In this document: in pieces, positions 34,280 to 43,160 of the stretch
Position numbering within the stretch: the first letter of the stretch is position 1
Layout: every line of letters begins with the position of its first letter
DNA from: Clostridiales bacterium
GTDB lineage: Bacteria; Bacillota; Clostridia; Oscillospirales; Oscillospiraceae
Reading direction: 5' to 3'
Assembly: GCA_004556965.1 (NCBI GenBank)
Contig: SFFE01000001.1
Span: forward strand, 213,471-277,470
Length of the DNA: 64,000 nucleotides
Position numbers and translations under genes: made by a program
The notes under the pieces: model-generated
Database searches by the model: none
What the model saw: the letters and a program-made list of their open reading frames with translations, nothing else
What the model was told of the DNA's origin: nothing

Positions 34280-34608
34280 CTGAATATTGATAGCAGAGAT
34301 AATAACAAACACCGCCAGAGGGAAGGTGATATCCCAATGGCGGTGTTCTTGTTTTCTTTTTTTTGATCTCTGCCGAGCAACCAATCAACAGATACATTCA
34401 AGATATCAGCGATCGCATTTAACTCGATATCGGTGACAGGGCGCTTTTGACCTTCCAACAGCGAAAGATCAGGGGTGCTGAGGTCTACGCCAACAGTCTG
34501 AAGCCTTGCCAGTAGTTCAATCTGTTTCATTCCTTGTGCTAATCTGTCTTCCGTAACTCGGGCGCCGATCAGATTTCGATTGCCCAGAGTCAGCTTTCTG
34601 ATTTTCAT
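34276..34608 (-). CDS. XRE-type helix-turn-helix regulator
   Basis: A 110-residue DNA-binding protein. The HTH region spans VTEDRLAQGMKQIELLARLQ, LSTPDLSLLEGQKRPVTDIE and LNAIADILNVSVDWLLGRD, a typical Cro/CI fold. ATG 34608 (MKIRKLTLG) follows GAGGGTGATTTG. The last 25 residues (ending LLLSLLSIFR) are encoded by a hairpin (34308-34317 with 34338-34347) and look like read-through past the original end. It is divergent from the serine recombinase gene and may control it. Confidence 0.75.
   Translation of the reverse strand: MKIRKLTLGNRNLIGARVTEDRLAQGMKQIELLARLQTVGVDLSTPDLSLLEGQKRPVTDIELNAIADILNVSVDWLLGRDQKKENKNTAIGISPSLWRCLLLSLLSIFR
34308..34362 (+). repeat. Hairpin inside the 3' end of the XRE gene
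   Basis: AACACCGCCA (34308-34317) and TGGCGGTGTT (34338-34347) form a perfect stem with a 20-base loop, followed on the plus strand by a T-rich run. It has terminator form on the plus strand, but lies within a minus-strand coding region. Confidence 0.6.
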
Positions 34609-34784
34609 CAAATCACCCTCAATCATATATTTAAAGGTGTTGCCAAATTTGGCTGCGCCAAATATAATTGATTAGTTATTTCCAAAATCGAACAGGAGAA
34701 ATTATTTGGTAATTATAAAGATTTGAAATCATTTTTGGTGTGCTGTGAGTTCTCCTGTAGATATCAAATACAGGAGGACCGAAG

Positions 34785-35507
34785 ATGAAACAATATGCTT
34801 ACATCCGAGTTTCCAGTAAGGATCAGAACATTGACCGCCAGATTTCAGCGCTCGAGCCGTTTCACATTCCGGAGAATCAAATCTATTGTGATCGTCAATC
34901 CGGAAAGGACTTCGAGCGGCCGGCTTATAAAAAGCTGATTCGGAAACTGCGGCGAGGTGATCTGCTGATCGTAAAGAGTATTGATCGTCTAGGAAGAAAT
35001 TACGATGAGATTTTAGAGCAATGGGCCCTGATTACAAAAAAGATTGGGGCAGATATTTTAGTGTTGGATATGTCGTTGCTGGATACGAGAGAAAGAAACG
35101 GAGATTTGACGGGAGCGTTTATCGCAGACTTGGTTCTGCAGATTTTAGCCTATGTCGCGCAGACGGAGCGTGAATTCATTCATCAGCGCCAGGCGGAGGG
35201 CATCGCCGCGGCCAGGGCAAAAGGTGTGCAGCTCGGCAGAAAGCCTGATGCACTTCCGCCGTGCTTCGAGGAGATCTGCTGCCTCTGCAGCGCAGGACAG
35301 CTCTCCGTTAGAAAAGCGGCGAAGGAGCTGGGGATGAGCAAATCCTCGTTTTATCGAAAGTACCGGCAATCCCAATGTTTTTATGAGGCGGAAAAACTGG
35401 ACGAGCAGGACGACAGCATGTCCACATGCCAAAAAATGTCAGCCTTGCAAGATGAAAAACTGTCAAAGAAAATAATTCCAAAAGGTAGACATTACGGTAC
35501 GCCATAA
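34785..35507 (+). CDS. Small serine recombinase (resolvase/invertase)
   Basis: A 240-residue site-specific recombinase. The N-terminal catalytic domain has the nucleophile Ser in YIRVSSKDQNIDRQ and the Arg-rich active site (LLIVKSIDRLGRNYDEI). The long helix and the C-terminal HTH (LSVRKAAKELGMSKSSFYRK) are complete. About 35 extra residues follow the HTH. CAGGAGGACCGAAG precedes ATG 34785. It could resolve or invert DNA near the polysaccharide locus; the 9-base inverted pair ACAGGAGAA (34692-34700) and TTCTCCTGT (34750-34758) upstream is the only candidate site I see. The closest relatives are Tn3-type resolvases and Pin-type invertases. Confidence 0.88.
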   Translation: MKQYAYIRVSSKDQNIDRQISALEPFHIPENQIYCDRQSGKDFERPAYKKLIRKLRRGDLLIVKSIDRLGRNYDEILEQWALITKKIGADILVLDMSLLDTRERNGDLTGAFIADLVLQILAYVAQTEREFIHQRQAEGIAAARAKGVQLGRKPDALPPCFEEICCLCSAGQLSVRKAAKELGMSKSSFYRKYRQSQCFYEAEKLDEQDDSMSTCQKMSALQDEKLSKKIIPKGRHYGTP

Positions 35508-35510
35508 TCA

Positions 35511-35553
35511 GGCACAATGTCGAGCTGTAAAAGCTGGGCATTGTGCCCTTTTT
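35511..35553 (+). terminator. Terminator of the serine recombinase gene
   Basis: GGCACAATG (35511-35519) pairs with CATTGTGCC (35539-35547), followed by CTTTTT. Confidence 0.8.
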
Positions 35554-35650
35554 CAATCACATGTCAATTCAATTATATTTTAACATATCTGTCCCCGAAA
35601 GTCTGCTTTAGGGGACACTCAATTTCCTGACTTTTCACAGAAGGTAGATG

Positions 35651-36328
35651 AATGCACCGTTGATTACCAAGGACGCGGAAGTGCTTTGGGATGTCCCAAC
35701 CGGCACGGAGATAATCATTGTTGAAAAACTGGAAAGCTTCTCAGAACAACCAGGTTATGAATTCATCAAAAGAGTGTTTGATTTCACTGCAAGTGTAATT
35801 TTGCTGATTGTGCTGATGCTCCCCATGCTGCTCATCGGGATGATCATTGTTCTCACTTCTCCCGGTGGGGCAATTTACTGTCAGACTCGGCTTGGGAAGA
35901 ATGAAGTCCCGTTTACATTATACAAGTTTCGCACGATGCATAAAGACGCAGAAGAAGACGGACTGCGGTGGGCAGAGGAAAACGATGAGCGCGTCACCGC
36001 TTTTGGAAAATGGCTTAGAAGCACGCGGATGGATGAGCTGCCTCAGCTTGTCAATATTCTGCTGGGCCAGATGAGCTTTGTTGGCCCCCGTCCGGAGAGA
36101 CCGGAGTTTTATGAATTGTTTGATTCCTACATCGATGGTTTTCGACAGCGAATGCTGGTGATGCCGGGGCTGACCGGCCTTGCACAGGTTAGCGGCGGGT
36201 ACGATCTGCTGCCCGAGGAAAAGATTGTCTATGATATCCAATATATTAAGGAGAGATCCTTTCGGATGGACTTGTGCTGTTTATTTAAGACCCTGGGTGT
36301 CGTTGTAGACCACAACGGCGCGAGATAA
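35651..36328 (+). CDS. Initiating sugar-1-phosphate transferase (EPS)
   Basis: A 225-residue monotopic membrane enzyme that loads the first sugar phosphate onto undecaprenyl phosphate to start an exopolysaccharide repeat unit. One hydrophobic re-entrant helix (SVILLIVLMLPMLLIGMIIV) precedes the catalytic domain with LYKFRTMHKDAEEDG, FGKWLRSTRMDELPQL, MSFVGPRPERPEF and MPGLTGLAQVSG, all hallmarks of the bacterial sugar transferase family (WbaP/EpsL type). The start is ATG 35651 after GAAGGTAG. First gene of the polysaccharide operon. Confidence 0.92.
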   Translation, partial: NAPLITKDAEVLWDVPTGTEIIIVEKLESFSEQPGYEFIKRVFDFTASVILLIVLMLPMLLIGMIIVLTSPGGAIYCQTRLGKNEVPFTLYKFRTMHKDAEEDGLRWAEENDERVTAFGKWLRSTRMDELPQLVNILLGQMSFVGPRPERPEFYELFDSYIDGFRQRMLVMPGLTGLAQVSGGYDLLPEEKIVYDIQYIKERSFRMDLCCLFKTLGVVVDHNGAR

Positions 36329-36351
36329 ATGAGTTGGGAAGGATTAATGGA

Positions 36352-37788
36352 ATGAATGTTCGCTCTGGCGATTCGTATTTTTGGGAAAAAGCATTCAGCG
36401 TGCTGAAGAAGCATTTTGTGAAGCTGATTGCGCTGATTCTGATTTGTGCATTGATTGGATGGGCAGCAGCGGCTTTCTTTGTAAAGCCAAAGTATCAGGC
36501 AAATGCTTCGCTGATCGTGAACTCACGAGAGTCTGACGTCAAGACGATCACGGCGGAACAGCTCAATTCAGCGGAAGAGCTTGCAACTCTTTATGGAATC
36601 ATAATTAAAAGCGATACCGTTCTGGAAGCGGCGATTAAAGATCTGGATCTAAATTTGGATTACGAAACGCTTGCACAGAAAGTTTCAGTCTCCTCTGTCA
36701 GCAATACTTCGGTGATGAAGATTTCCGTGAAGGATGCAGATGGTGCCGAAGCACTCAAGATCCTCAAAAGTATTGTCTCAATTTCACCGAAGATCATTCA
36801 CGATATGGTAGAGGCAGGCTCCGTCAAGGTGGTTTCCGAGCCGCGGCTGCAAAAGGCCCCGGTATCTCCGGATAAAATCAGATACACAGCTGTTGGAGCG
36901 TTTCTCGGTGCGATTGCAGCGTGTGTGATTACGCTCTTGCTTGCCGTCAGCGAAGATCGGCTCTACTCCAAGCGGGAAGTAGAGGAGCGCCTCGGCCTCA
37001 GTGTGATGGGTGAGATTCCAGAGCAGAATCTTCAGAAGCTGAAAGGACTTTCCAGCAGGGCTGGCCGCGAGCGAGATGTGATTCTTACCAAGAACGTCAG
37101 CTTTTCGCTGAAGGAATCGATCCGCTATCTGCGGATGATGCTGACCAGACGTCTGCCGAAGACGGGGACAAAATCCATCATTGTGACTTCTGCGGTAGCA
37201 GGCGAAGGGAAAAGCTGTGTTGCGATCAATCTGGCGCTTTCTCTCGCCTCTGACTCCAAGCGCGTGCTGCTCATGGAGTGTGACATGCGCAAGCCTTCCG
37301 TCTGCGCATATCTCGGGATGAAGGATCCTCAAAACGGCATGAGCACGCTGCTGACAGGAAAGAGCGTTCTTAAGGATTCTGTTCTGAGTAAAAACGGAAT
37401 CTTTGTCATCCCTGCGGGTGAGATTCCAGAGAATCCGACTGAATTGCTTAACTCAGAGCGTATGCGCATGCTGATGAAGCTGGTACAGGAGCGGTTTGAC
37501 TATATCATTCTGGATACGCCGCCTTCTGCTGATATGGCGGATGCGGTCGCGCTGAGCGCCCAATCCAATGGCGTGCTCTTTGTCATTCGTCAGGGATATG
37601 CGGACACGCAGGTCATCGAATCAGCGTGCGACAAGCTTCGAAACGCGGACGCGACAATCCTCGGTGCGGTGCTCAATCGCTGTGGAATCGAAACGGCATC
37701 GTCCGGCAGACGGGGTTATGGATATGGTTATGGCAGCGGTTACGGATATGGCTATGGGGTTCATGAAGACAGAGGAAGCCGCGGATGA
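36352..37788 (+). CDS. Wzz/BY-kinase fusion (polysaccharide chain regulator)
   Basis: A 478-residue inner-membrane co-polymerase fused to a bacterial tyrosine kinase, which controls polymer length and export. Two transmembrane helices (near residues 25 and 190) flank the outer Wzz domain. The cytosolic kinase has Walker A SAVAGEGKSCVAINLA, Walker A' VLLMECDMRKPS and Walker B YIILDTPPSADM. The C-terminus is a Tyr/Gly cluster (GYGYGYGSGYGYGYG), the autophosphorylation tail. In many Firmicutes the two parts are separate proteins; here they are one. ATG 36352, 9 bases after GGAAGG, is preferred over the TTG six codons earlier. The stop overlaps the next ATG. Confidence 0.92.
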   Translation: MNVRSGDSYFWEKAFSVLKKHFVKLIALILICALIGWAAAAFFVKPKYQANASLIVNSRESDVKTITAEQLNSAEELATLYGIIIKSDTVLEAAIKDLDLNLDYETLAQKVSVSSVSNTSVMKISVKDADGAEALKILKSIVSISPKIIHDMVEAGSVKVVSEPRLQKAPVSPDKIRYTAVGAFLGAIAACVITLLLAVSEDRLYSKREVEERLGLSVMGEIPEQNLQKLKGLSSRAGRERDVILTKNVSFSLKESIRYLRMMLTRRLPKTGTKSIIVTSAVAGEGKSCVAINLALSLASDSKRVLLMECDMRKPSVCAYLGMKDPQNGMSTLLTGKSVLKDSVLSKNGIFVIPAGEIPENPTELLNSERMRMLMKLVQERFDYIILDTPPSADMADAVALSAQSNGVLFVIRQGYADTQVIESACDKLRNADATILGAVLNRCGIETASSGRRGYGYGYGSGYGYGYGVHEDRGSRG

Positions 37789-38723
37789 AATACAGTGTTG
37801 TGATCCCGCTGTATAACAAGGCGAGCAGCATTGCAGCGACATTGAACAGCGTGCTTTCTCAGACGCTTTCGGATTACGAGATTATCGTGGTGAACGATGG
37901 GTCGGCAGATAACTCATTTGCGGTAGCCGAGCAGTTTTGCACACGAGGCGTGCGGCTAATCGATCAGGAAAACCAGGGTGTTTCTGTAGCAAGAAATACG
38001 GGTATCCTCGCTGCACGAGGAAAGTATATCTGCTTTCTGGACGCAGATGATATTTGGCACCCAAACTATCTTGAGACGATTGACAAGCTGACCGCCGCAT
38101 ATCCGGAGAGCGATCTTTTCGTGACAGCGTATCGCATCATGCTGGACGAAGGAAAAATCCGCTTTTCCACTCGGCTTGAACCGGAGGAAGGCTGCCTTGC
38201 GAGTTACTGGGAAACCCTCTCCAATTCCTATGATTATGTTTGGACCTCTGCGACGACGGTTCGCCGTCAGGCACTGCTGGATGCCGGCTTGTTCCGGCCG
38301 GGAGAGAAGGTTGGGCAGGATCTGGACATGTGGGCGAGGGTTGCAGAACGCAATCCGAGAGTCGCGTACTCCGCCCGCGTCTGCGTGGACTATGACCGCT
38401 GCGCGGAAAGTAACGCCCGCACGCGAAACAAGGTGGCATATGCTCAGGCGTTCATCCGCGATTTGGAGCGTCAATTGGATAATCCTGAACGAACAGATGC
38501 GGAAAAACGCGCGATTCAGCGTAAATACGATCTGAAGAAAACGGTTCATATTTTTACTTCTATCCTGGCCGGCAAGAAGAAGGACGCCCTCGCAGCGCTG
38601 CGCAGCTGGAAGGGCCAGCATATGCGTCGGGCCATCCTTCTGAAATTCGGATTATATGGTGCGCTTGTGGCGCCCGGTTTTCTGTGCAGATTCGCCTATC
38701 GGCTCCGGATGAAGCACTTTTGA
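37785..38723 (+). CDS. Family 2 glycosyltransferase
   Basis: A 312-residue GT-A fold transferase: YSVVIPLYNKASSIAATLNS, IIVVNDGSADNS, the metal-binding DADD motif in ICFLDADDIW, and the acceptor-side region VGQDLDMWARVAER (ED-type base). It adds a sugar to the lipid-linked repeat unit on the cytosolic face. It has no transmembrane segments except a hydrophobic tail. ATG overlaps the BY-kinase stop (ATGA). Donor and acceptor cannot be predicted. It is the only dedicated glycosyltransferase in the locus, so the repeat unit is short or other enzymes are recruited. Confidence 0.9.
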   Translation: MKYSVVIPLYNKASSIAATLNSVLSQTLSDYEIIVVNDGSADNSFAVAEQFCTRGVRLIDQENQGVSVARNTGILAARGKYICFLDADDIWHPNYLETIDKLTAAYPESDLFVTAYRIMLDEGKIRFSTRLEPEEGCLASYWETLSNSYDYVWTSATTVRRQALLDAGLFRPGEKVGQDLDMWARVAERNPRVAYSARVCVDYDRCAESNARTRNKVAYAQAFIRDLERQLDNPERTDAEKRAIQRKYDLKKTVHIFTSILAGKKKDALAALRSWKGQHMRRAILLKFGLYGALVAPGFLCRFAYRLRMKHF

Positions 38724-38732
38724 GGTGCGAAT

Positions 38733-39848
38733 ATGTTTGTTTACATTGCGATTTGCCTCTCGCTGCTGTTTCCGCTGTATCTGCAGCGGCGGAGCGAGCG
38801 GCTGGGACTCCCTTTGGAGAAAACGCCGCTTGCGATCTGCTGCCTGATCCTGTTTTTCCTTTTCGCAATGCGCGGCGAGATGGTTGGGGTGGATACCAAG
38901 CACTATTGCCGTGTTTATCGGCAGTTTATTGACATTCCGCTGCAATCCGTTTTCAGCGCGCCGATTTACGGTTCCAGCGCGAGCACATGGACGTTTGAGT
39001 TTGAGCCGGGCTATCGCCTTTTCAACAAGTTGCTGACATATCTTTCCGGCAACAGTCAAACGATTACGATTGCAATTGCGATCCTGATTTATATTCCGCT
39101 GTATCTGTTTATCTATCGAGGGTCTCCGAATGCATGGCTCAGTATATGGCTGTTTGTAACACTCGGCATTTTTCAAACGGATATGAACGTCTCCAGAAAC
39201 GCAGTCTCCATCTTCCTGTGCTATCTCGCACTGCCTCTGATCAGAGAACGTAGGCTGGTTTCTTACATCGTTGTAGTGCTATTGGCGAGTGCCATACATC
39301 AGTCGGCGCTGCTGTTTCTTCCGGTCTATTTTCTGATCCGCTTTTTCCCGCTCAATGGTCGCAGAATGATGCTGATCTTTGCGGTCGCCCTGCTCATTGG
39401 CGTTAATTTCACTGTCTTTGGCAGAGCAATCCAGAGCTATGTTCCCGCCAAGTATGTGAAATACCTGATCTCGACGAACACGAAGCTTGAGGCAATTGCG
39501 GTCGGTGCGTTCGATGTTCTGGTGCTGTTGCTGTCGCTGCTCATGCTCAAGCGGGAAGAACGCTTCGGACTGACGTTGCAGGATCCGGTCGGAAGCTGGA
39601 TTTTCCTGCTGCACATCAGCTTTTTTGCGCTGAGTCTCGGGTTTTCTGCCGGTGCGCGGGCGGCTGCCCTGTTCGGTCCGTACCTGATTGTCCTGATTCC
39701 ACAGATTTTGGAGCGGATTGGAAATTCCGGCCGAAAGCGGACGGCGACCGCGCTGATCGCCGTGCTCTGCTTCGCGCAGTATGCTGCGCGGATGGCAATC
39801 AATAACATCGGAGGCTCCATACCATATCAGTTCTTCTGGCAGGGGTGA
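38733..39848 (+). CDS. EpsG-family polysaccharide polymerase
   Basis: A 371-residue protein with about ten transmembrane helices. The family signature MRGEMVGVDTKHYCRVYRQF (RGxxVGxDTxxY) and FEFEPGYRLFNKLL are clear, as is the mid-protein VSRNAVSIFLCYLAL with HQSALLFLP. It is the likely Wzy-type polymerase that joins repeat units on the outer face. GAGGTGCGAAT precedes ATG 38733. The next gene starts at or just after its stop codon. Confidence 0.88.
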   Translation: MFVYIAICLSLLFPLYLQRRSERLGLPLEKTPLAICCLILFFLFAMRGEMVGVDTKHYCRVYRQFIDIPLQSVFSAPIYGSSASTWTFEFEPGYRLFNKLLTYLSGNSQTITIAIAILIYIPLYLFIYRGSPNAWLSIWLFVTLGIFQTDMNVSRNAVSIFLCYLALPLIRERRLVSYIVVVLLASAIHQSALLFLPVYFLIRFFPLNGRRMMLIFAVALLIGVNFTVFGRAIQSYVPAKYVKYLISTNTKLEAIAVGAFDVLVLLLSLLMLKREERFGLTLQDPVGSWIFLLHISFFALSLGFSAGARAAALFGPYLIVLIPQILERIGNSGRKRTATALIAVLCFAQYAARMAINNIGGSIPYQFFWQG

Positions 39849-39895
39849 GCGTGAGCCCGTTCTTTGATTCACCCCAAACAAAAGGAGGAAGCGCC

Positions 39896-40414
39896 GTGAA
39901 CTGGAGACTCAAACGATATTGGTTGCTGTTTCGAACCGCGCTGATCCGCGGTGGGTATCGGCGTGCGGCGTATCTGCGCCGGAGGCGCATTTTCCGCGCT
40001 CAGGGAGACGGATGCTATTTTCAGATCTGGAACTTTGGAACGGAGCCGTACATGATCTCTTTTGGCGATAATGTGTACCTCACCAGCGGCGTCCGCATTG
40101 TAACACACGATATTACGGCGCAGATGTTTCGCTTTATGGACAAGGATCCGACCTATGAGAACCGCAGAGGCTGTCTGACTATCGGAAGCAATGTGTTTGT
40201 CGGCGCCAATACCACACTTTTGTATGACGTCACCATTGGAGACAATGTGATCATCGGCGCCGGAAGCGTCGTAAACCACGATATTCCGTCTGGTTCTTTG
40301 GCTGCCGGTGTTCCATGCCGGGTGATTGGCTCCTTCTGGGACTATAAAGAACGGATCACCGGAAATCGAAAGGGCGAGGCGGAAGCATCGTCGGACTTTT
40401 TCCGCACGCGATAA
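39896..40414 (+). CDS. Left-handed beta-helix acyltransferase
   Basis: A 172-residue hexapeptide-repeat transferase. Repeats: ISFGDNVYLTSGVRIVTHD, then LTIGSNVFVGANTTLLYD and VTIGDNVIIGAGSVVNHD, with the proposed catalytic His in VTHD. The usual role is acetylation of a sugar, here a decoration of the exopolysaccharide. The GTG start at 39896 has AAAGGAGG 7 bases upstream; an earlier GTG at 39845 overlaps the polymerase stop and would add 17 residues. Confidence 0.85.
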   Translation: MNWRLKRYWLLFRTALIRGGYRRAAYLRRRRIFRAQGDGCYFQIWNFGTEPYMISFGDNVYLTSGVRIVTHDITAQMFRFMDKDPTYENRRGCLTIGSNVFVGANTTLLYDVTIGDNVIIGAGSVVNHDIPSGSLAAGVPCRVIGSFWDYKERITGNRKGEAEASSDFFRTR

Positions 40415-40417
40415 AAA

Positions 40418-41797
40418 ATGAATCTGATTTTTCTTCTCAGTGTCCTGCTCAAAGGGGCGGGATCCGTGCTGGAAATTCTCATTCAGATCGTCATCACCCG
40501 CGCCATTGGCGTCGGAGGCTACGGCACCTATTCCAACTGGGTCAATGTGGTCGATCTGATCTACTGGATCTTTTTTTCCGGTCTTGTTCAGTGCAATACA
40601 TTCTATCTGTCTGATCTGAACGTTACCATCGGAGGGTTTCGGAAAAATTATTATCACCGTTATGTCCTGCCGATTATCGGAGCGGCTGCTGCAGTCAGTT
40701 TGATTCTGCGCAGACCGTTCCTGTGCCTGATTCTGGCCGCTGTGTTGTTGGAGCTGCTGGTGCAGGATCGAAGCAGTACATACATGGCGCGAAAGCGATC
40801 CACCGTCGCGCTCTTCGGCGAATATGTGCTTGGGCGCGCGCTGTTGCTGGTTGGAATTGCTGTTTTCTTCCGACTGCCGGTGAAAGGGGAAGCAATCCCA
40901 TATCTGATGGGATTGTATCTGGCGCAGTTTGCGGCGATTCTGCTCTATTTTCAGCTTTCACGCCGCCCGGAACAGCACCCGGCGGAGGAAAGTGTTTCGC
41001 TGAAAAAGCTGGCGCGCTACCAGCGTGCGGATATCATGGTCTCTCTGATCACCTTTGCGCCCGTGGTGCTGCAGTATGCGGCAGTCGGCGCGTTTGAGGC
41101 CGGCGTTGTCAGCATTGTCATGATCGTCAAGCGACTGGTGAATTTCATCTCCGGCCCTGCGGCGAAGATTTTTCTTCCGGAGTTTTCCCGCGCCTATCAG
41201 GCGGGGAACATGGAGGCCATCCGCGCATCCTATGCTTCCATCATGCGCATCCAAATGCTCTTTGTGGGACCACTTTCCGTCGTGCTGATCGGATTTCCGC
41301 ATGTAGTGCTTCGCATTCTCGCGCATGAGCTGGTGCAGTATTCGGGTCTGTTTGTCATGTGTGCCGTGTGTTTTCTGCTGGCGGCGGCTTTGGGGCCAAG
41401 TGCCGGGCTCATGCAGATGACCAATCACGAAAAGCAGGATAACCTCTACCGGGAGACCGCGCTGCTGGTGATGATTCTGATTTTTGTGCTCATGCGAAAA
41501 AACCCGTTCTTTGTGCTCTATGGGCTCTGTGCCCAGACCGCAATTGAGTCTGTCGGCAAGTTCGTATTTATCAGCCGCTGGATGAGGAATACCCCGGTGA
41601 AGGTGTCAACCTATCTGTTCTGGTGGCTGGCTCCCGTGCTCGCGCTGGCTGCGGCGTGGGCGCTGCATCTGGGCGATTCGCTCTGGTTTATGCTGCTCTT
41701 CGGCGGCCTGACCTTTGCCTACATGCTCTGGCGCGAGCTCTTCAAGGAGGGCCTGGCGGACACCATCCGCGAGCGCCTAAACAAATCAAGTCAGTAA
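40418..41797 (+). CDS. Wzx-type polysaccharide flippase
   Basis: A 459-residue MATE/MOP-superfamily transporter with about 12 to 14 transmembrane helices (for example LLKGAGSVLEILIQIVITRA, and GPSAGLMQMTNHEKQDN between helices). The start resembles other O-antigen/EPS flippases: GVGGYGTYSNWVNVVDLIYW. It would move the lipid-linked repeat unit across the membrane to the polymerase. It follows the acyltransferase gene by 3 bases with no clear ribosome site, so it is probably translationally coupled. Confidence 0.88.
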   Translation: MNLIFLLSVLLKGAGSVLEILIQIVITRAIGVGGYGTYSNWVNVVDLIYWIFFSGLVQCNTFYLSDLNVTIGGFRKNYYHRYVLPIIGAAAAVSLILRRPFLCLILAAVLLELLVQDRSSTYMARKRSTVALFGEYVLGRALLLVGIAVFFRLPVKGEAIPYLMGLYLAQFAAILLYFQLSRRPEQHPAEESVSLKKLARYQRADIMVSLITFAPVVLQYAAVGAFEAGVVSIVMIVKRLVNFISGPAAKIFLPEFSRAYQAGNMEAIRASYASIMRIQMLFVGPLSVVLIGFPHVVLRILAHELVQYSGLFVMCAVCFLLAAALGPSAGLMQMTNHEKQDNLYRETALLVMILIFVLMRKNPFFVLYGLCAQTAIESVGKFVFISRWMRNTPVKVSTYLFWWLAPVLALAAAWALHLGDSLWFMLLFGGLTFAYMLWRELFKEGLADTIRERLNKSSQ

Positions 41798-41837
41798 AAC
41801 TAGATAATTAAATCAAATAACCGAAAGGAGCAGAGGA

Positions 41838-43053
41838 ATGAAACAAACACGACGCGGACTGCTTGTGCTGATGATCCTTTTGGCGGTCGTGATTTCGCTG
41901 TGTGTGCTGCCTGCACATGCTGCGAACGACACTGCCTAGCTGATCCTCACGCCCATTGAGGCCATGCCCGATGAGCAGTTCAAAACCACGCTCTGCGTGG
42001 CGGAGGGATCGGAAATCGTTGATTTCCAGATCCAACTTTTGTATGACACGGACGTTGTTCGTCTGGTCAGCGCAAAAGCCAGCAAGGACGTTGACGGCGA
42101 CGTTGTCGTCAACAGCGGACAGCAGGGCGTCCTGAAGATCAACTATACTCTGACCAGTGAAAACACATCTGAGCAGATGCCCATCGTTGATCTGGTATTT
42201 GCCACGGACGAGGAGATCGGCGTCGGAGGCTATGAGTTCCTGAAGGAAAACACGGCTGCGGCAAAGAGCGCGGATCGGCTGGTTGGAACGGATCTGGTCT
42301 CCGTCCCATTGGAGTGTGACTTTTCCGCTCTGAACATTTACGGCTCTGGCGATGTTGATCTCAACGGCAATGTTGAGATTCGTGACGTCACCCGTCTGCG
42401 TCAGTATCTGGCCAAGATCGTTACGCTGACGGACTACCAGCTGCGCATGGCGGACGCCTATTATGACGAGGATGTCAACGTACGCGATGCTGTATACATT
42501 CAGCAGAAGCTCGCGGAATTCGATGTGTAGCTCGGCGGCCACGCCTCCCCCAGGCTATTCTCAGTATAAGGATCCCACCTGGGTCTGGGGACCGTGGGGC
42601 GGCTGGAGCGGCTGGCAAAACAGCAATCCCGGCTCTGGAGACAGCAGACAAGTGGAGACACGCTGGATTCCCGCGGTTACGCATACAGAATGGAATTATA
42701 GTCGCTACAACGAATACGACTATGCTTCTGCTGGCCGTCGCGGCTGGAATGGGCCGAGCGAAGGATATTGGAGCGGCCATTATTGCCAGTATTTAGAATA
42801 TAGAGGCTGGTCCACAACTCGGCTGTCGGTTAAAGAGGATCAAGGCTTCCCGGTTTACGATGGTAATTGGTACAACGAGGAGTCACGTACGGTTACGGAT
42901 GTTGCCGGATATATGCAGTACCGTTATCGCGACCGCTCCAAAGTCTGGACGTATTATTACCAGATGATCGAGGTTAAGGAGTCTGCGACAGAAATTCTGC
43001 CTACCGATACGATTTCCAACGTTCAGCATTGGATTCAGTATATTGTTCAGTAA
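41838..43053 (+). pseudogene. Decayed cohesin-dockerin surface protein
   Basis: This is a shortened, broken paralogue of the large gene at 45477. After AAAGGAGCAGAGGA, ATG 41838 opens a signal peptide (MKQTRRGLLVLMILL...PAHA), but TAG at 41937-41939 stops it after NDTA. The same frame then continues as cohesin (LILTPIEAMPDEQFKTTL...) and dockerin (GDVDLNGNVEIRDVTRLRQY) until a second TAG (42528-42530) in EFDV-stop-LGG, where the paralogue reads FDVDLGG. The reading frame then shifts by +1 into the C-terminal Trp-rich module (TPPPGYSQYKDPTWVWG ... ISNVQHWIQYIVQ, stop at 43053). The roughly 1,000 residues in between are deleted. No intact product is expected. Confidence 0.85.
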
Positions 43054-43074
43054 AACCTGAGTGGAGATTGTCAT

Positions 43075-43107
43075 CCTTCTCCCCGGCGCTGATTGCCGGG
43101 GAGAAGG
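43075..43107 (+). other. Intergenic 13-bp hairpin
   Basis: CCTTCTCCCCGGC (43075-43087) pairs perfectly with GCCGGGGAGAAGG (43095-43107). No T-run follows, so it may slow RNA decay or processing between the decayed gene and the Ig/cohesin gene rather than terminate. Confidence 0.65.
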
Positions 43108-43160
43108 GAAACACACAGAGCGCAAAACCAAATTCACATACAAGAAAAGGAGCATACAGC

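Noticed and set aside
34692..34758. Inverted pair ACAGGAGAA / TTCTCCTGT upstream of the serine recombinase as an invertible switch
   Set aside because: Only 9 bp and 49 bases apart; the unit contains ribosome-site-like sequence that can match by chance, and no second orientation is visible.
41937..42530. The two in-frame TAG codons as recoding or suppression
   Set aside because: Other genes in the window end in TAG, and the same locus also has a large deletion and a frame change, so decay is the simpler reading.
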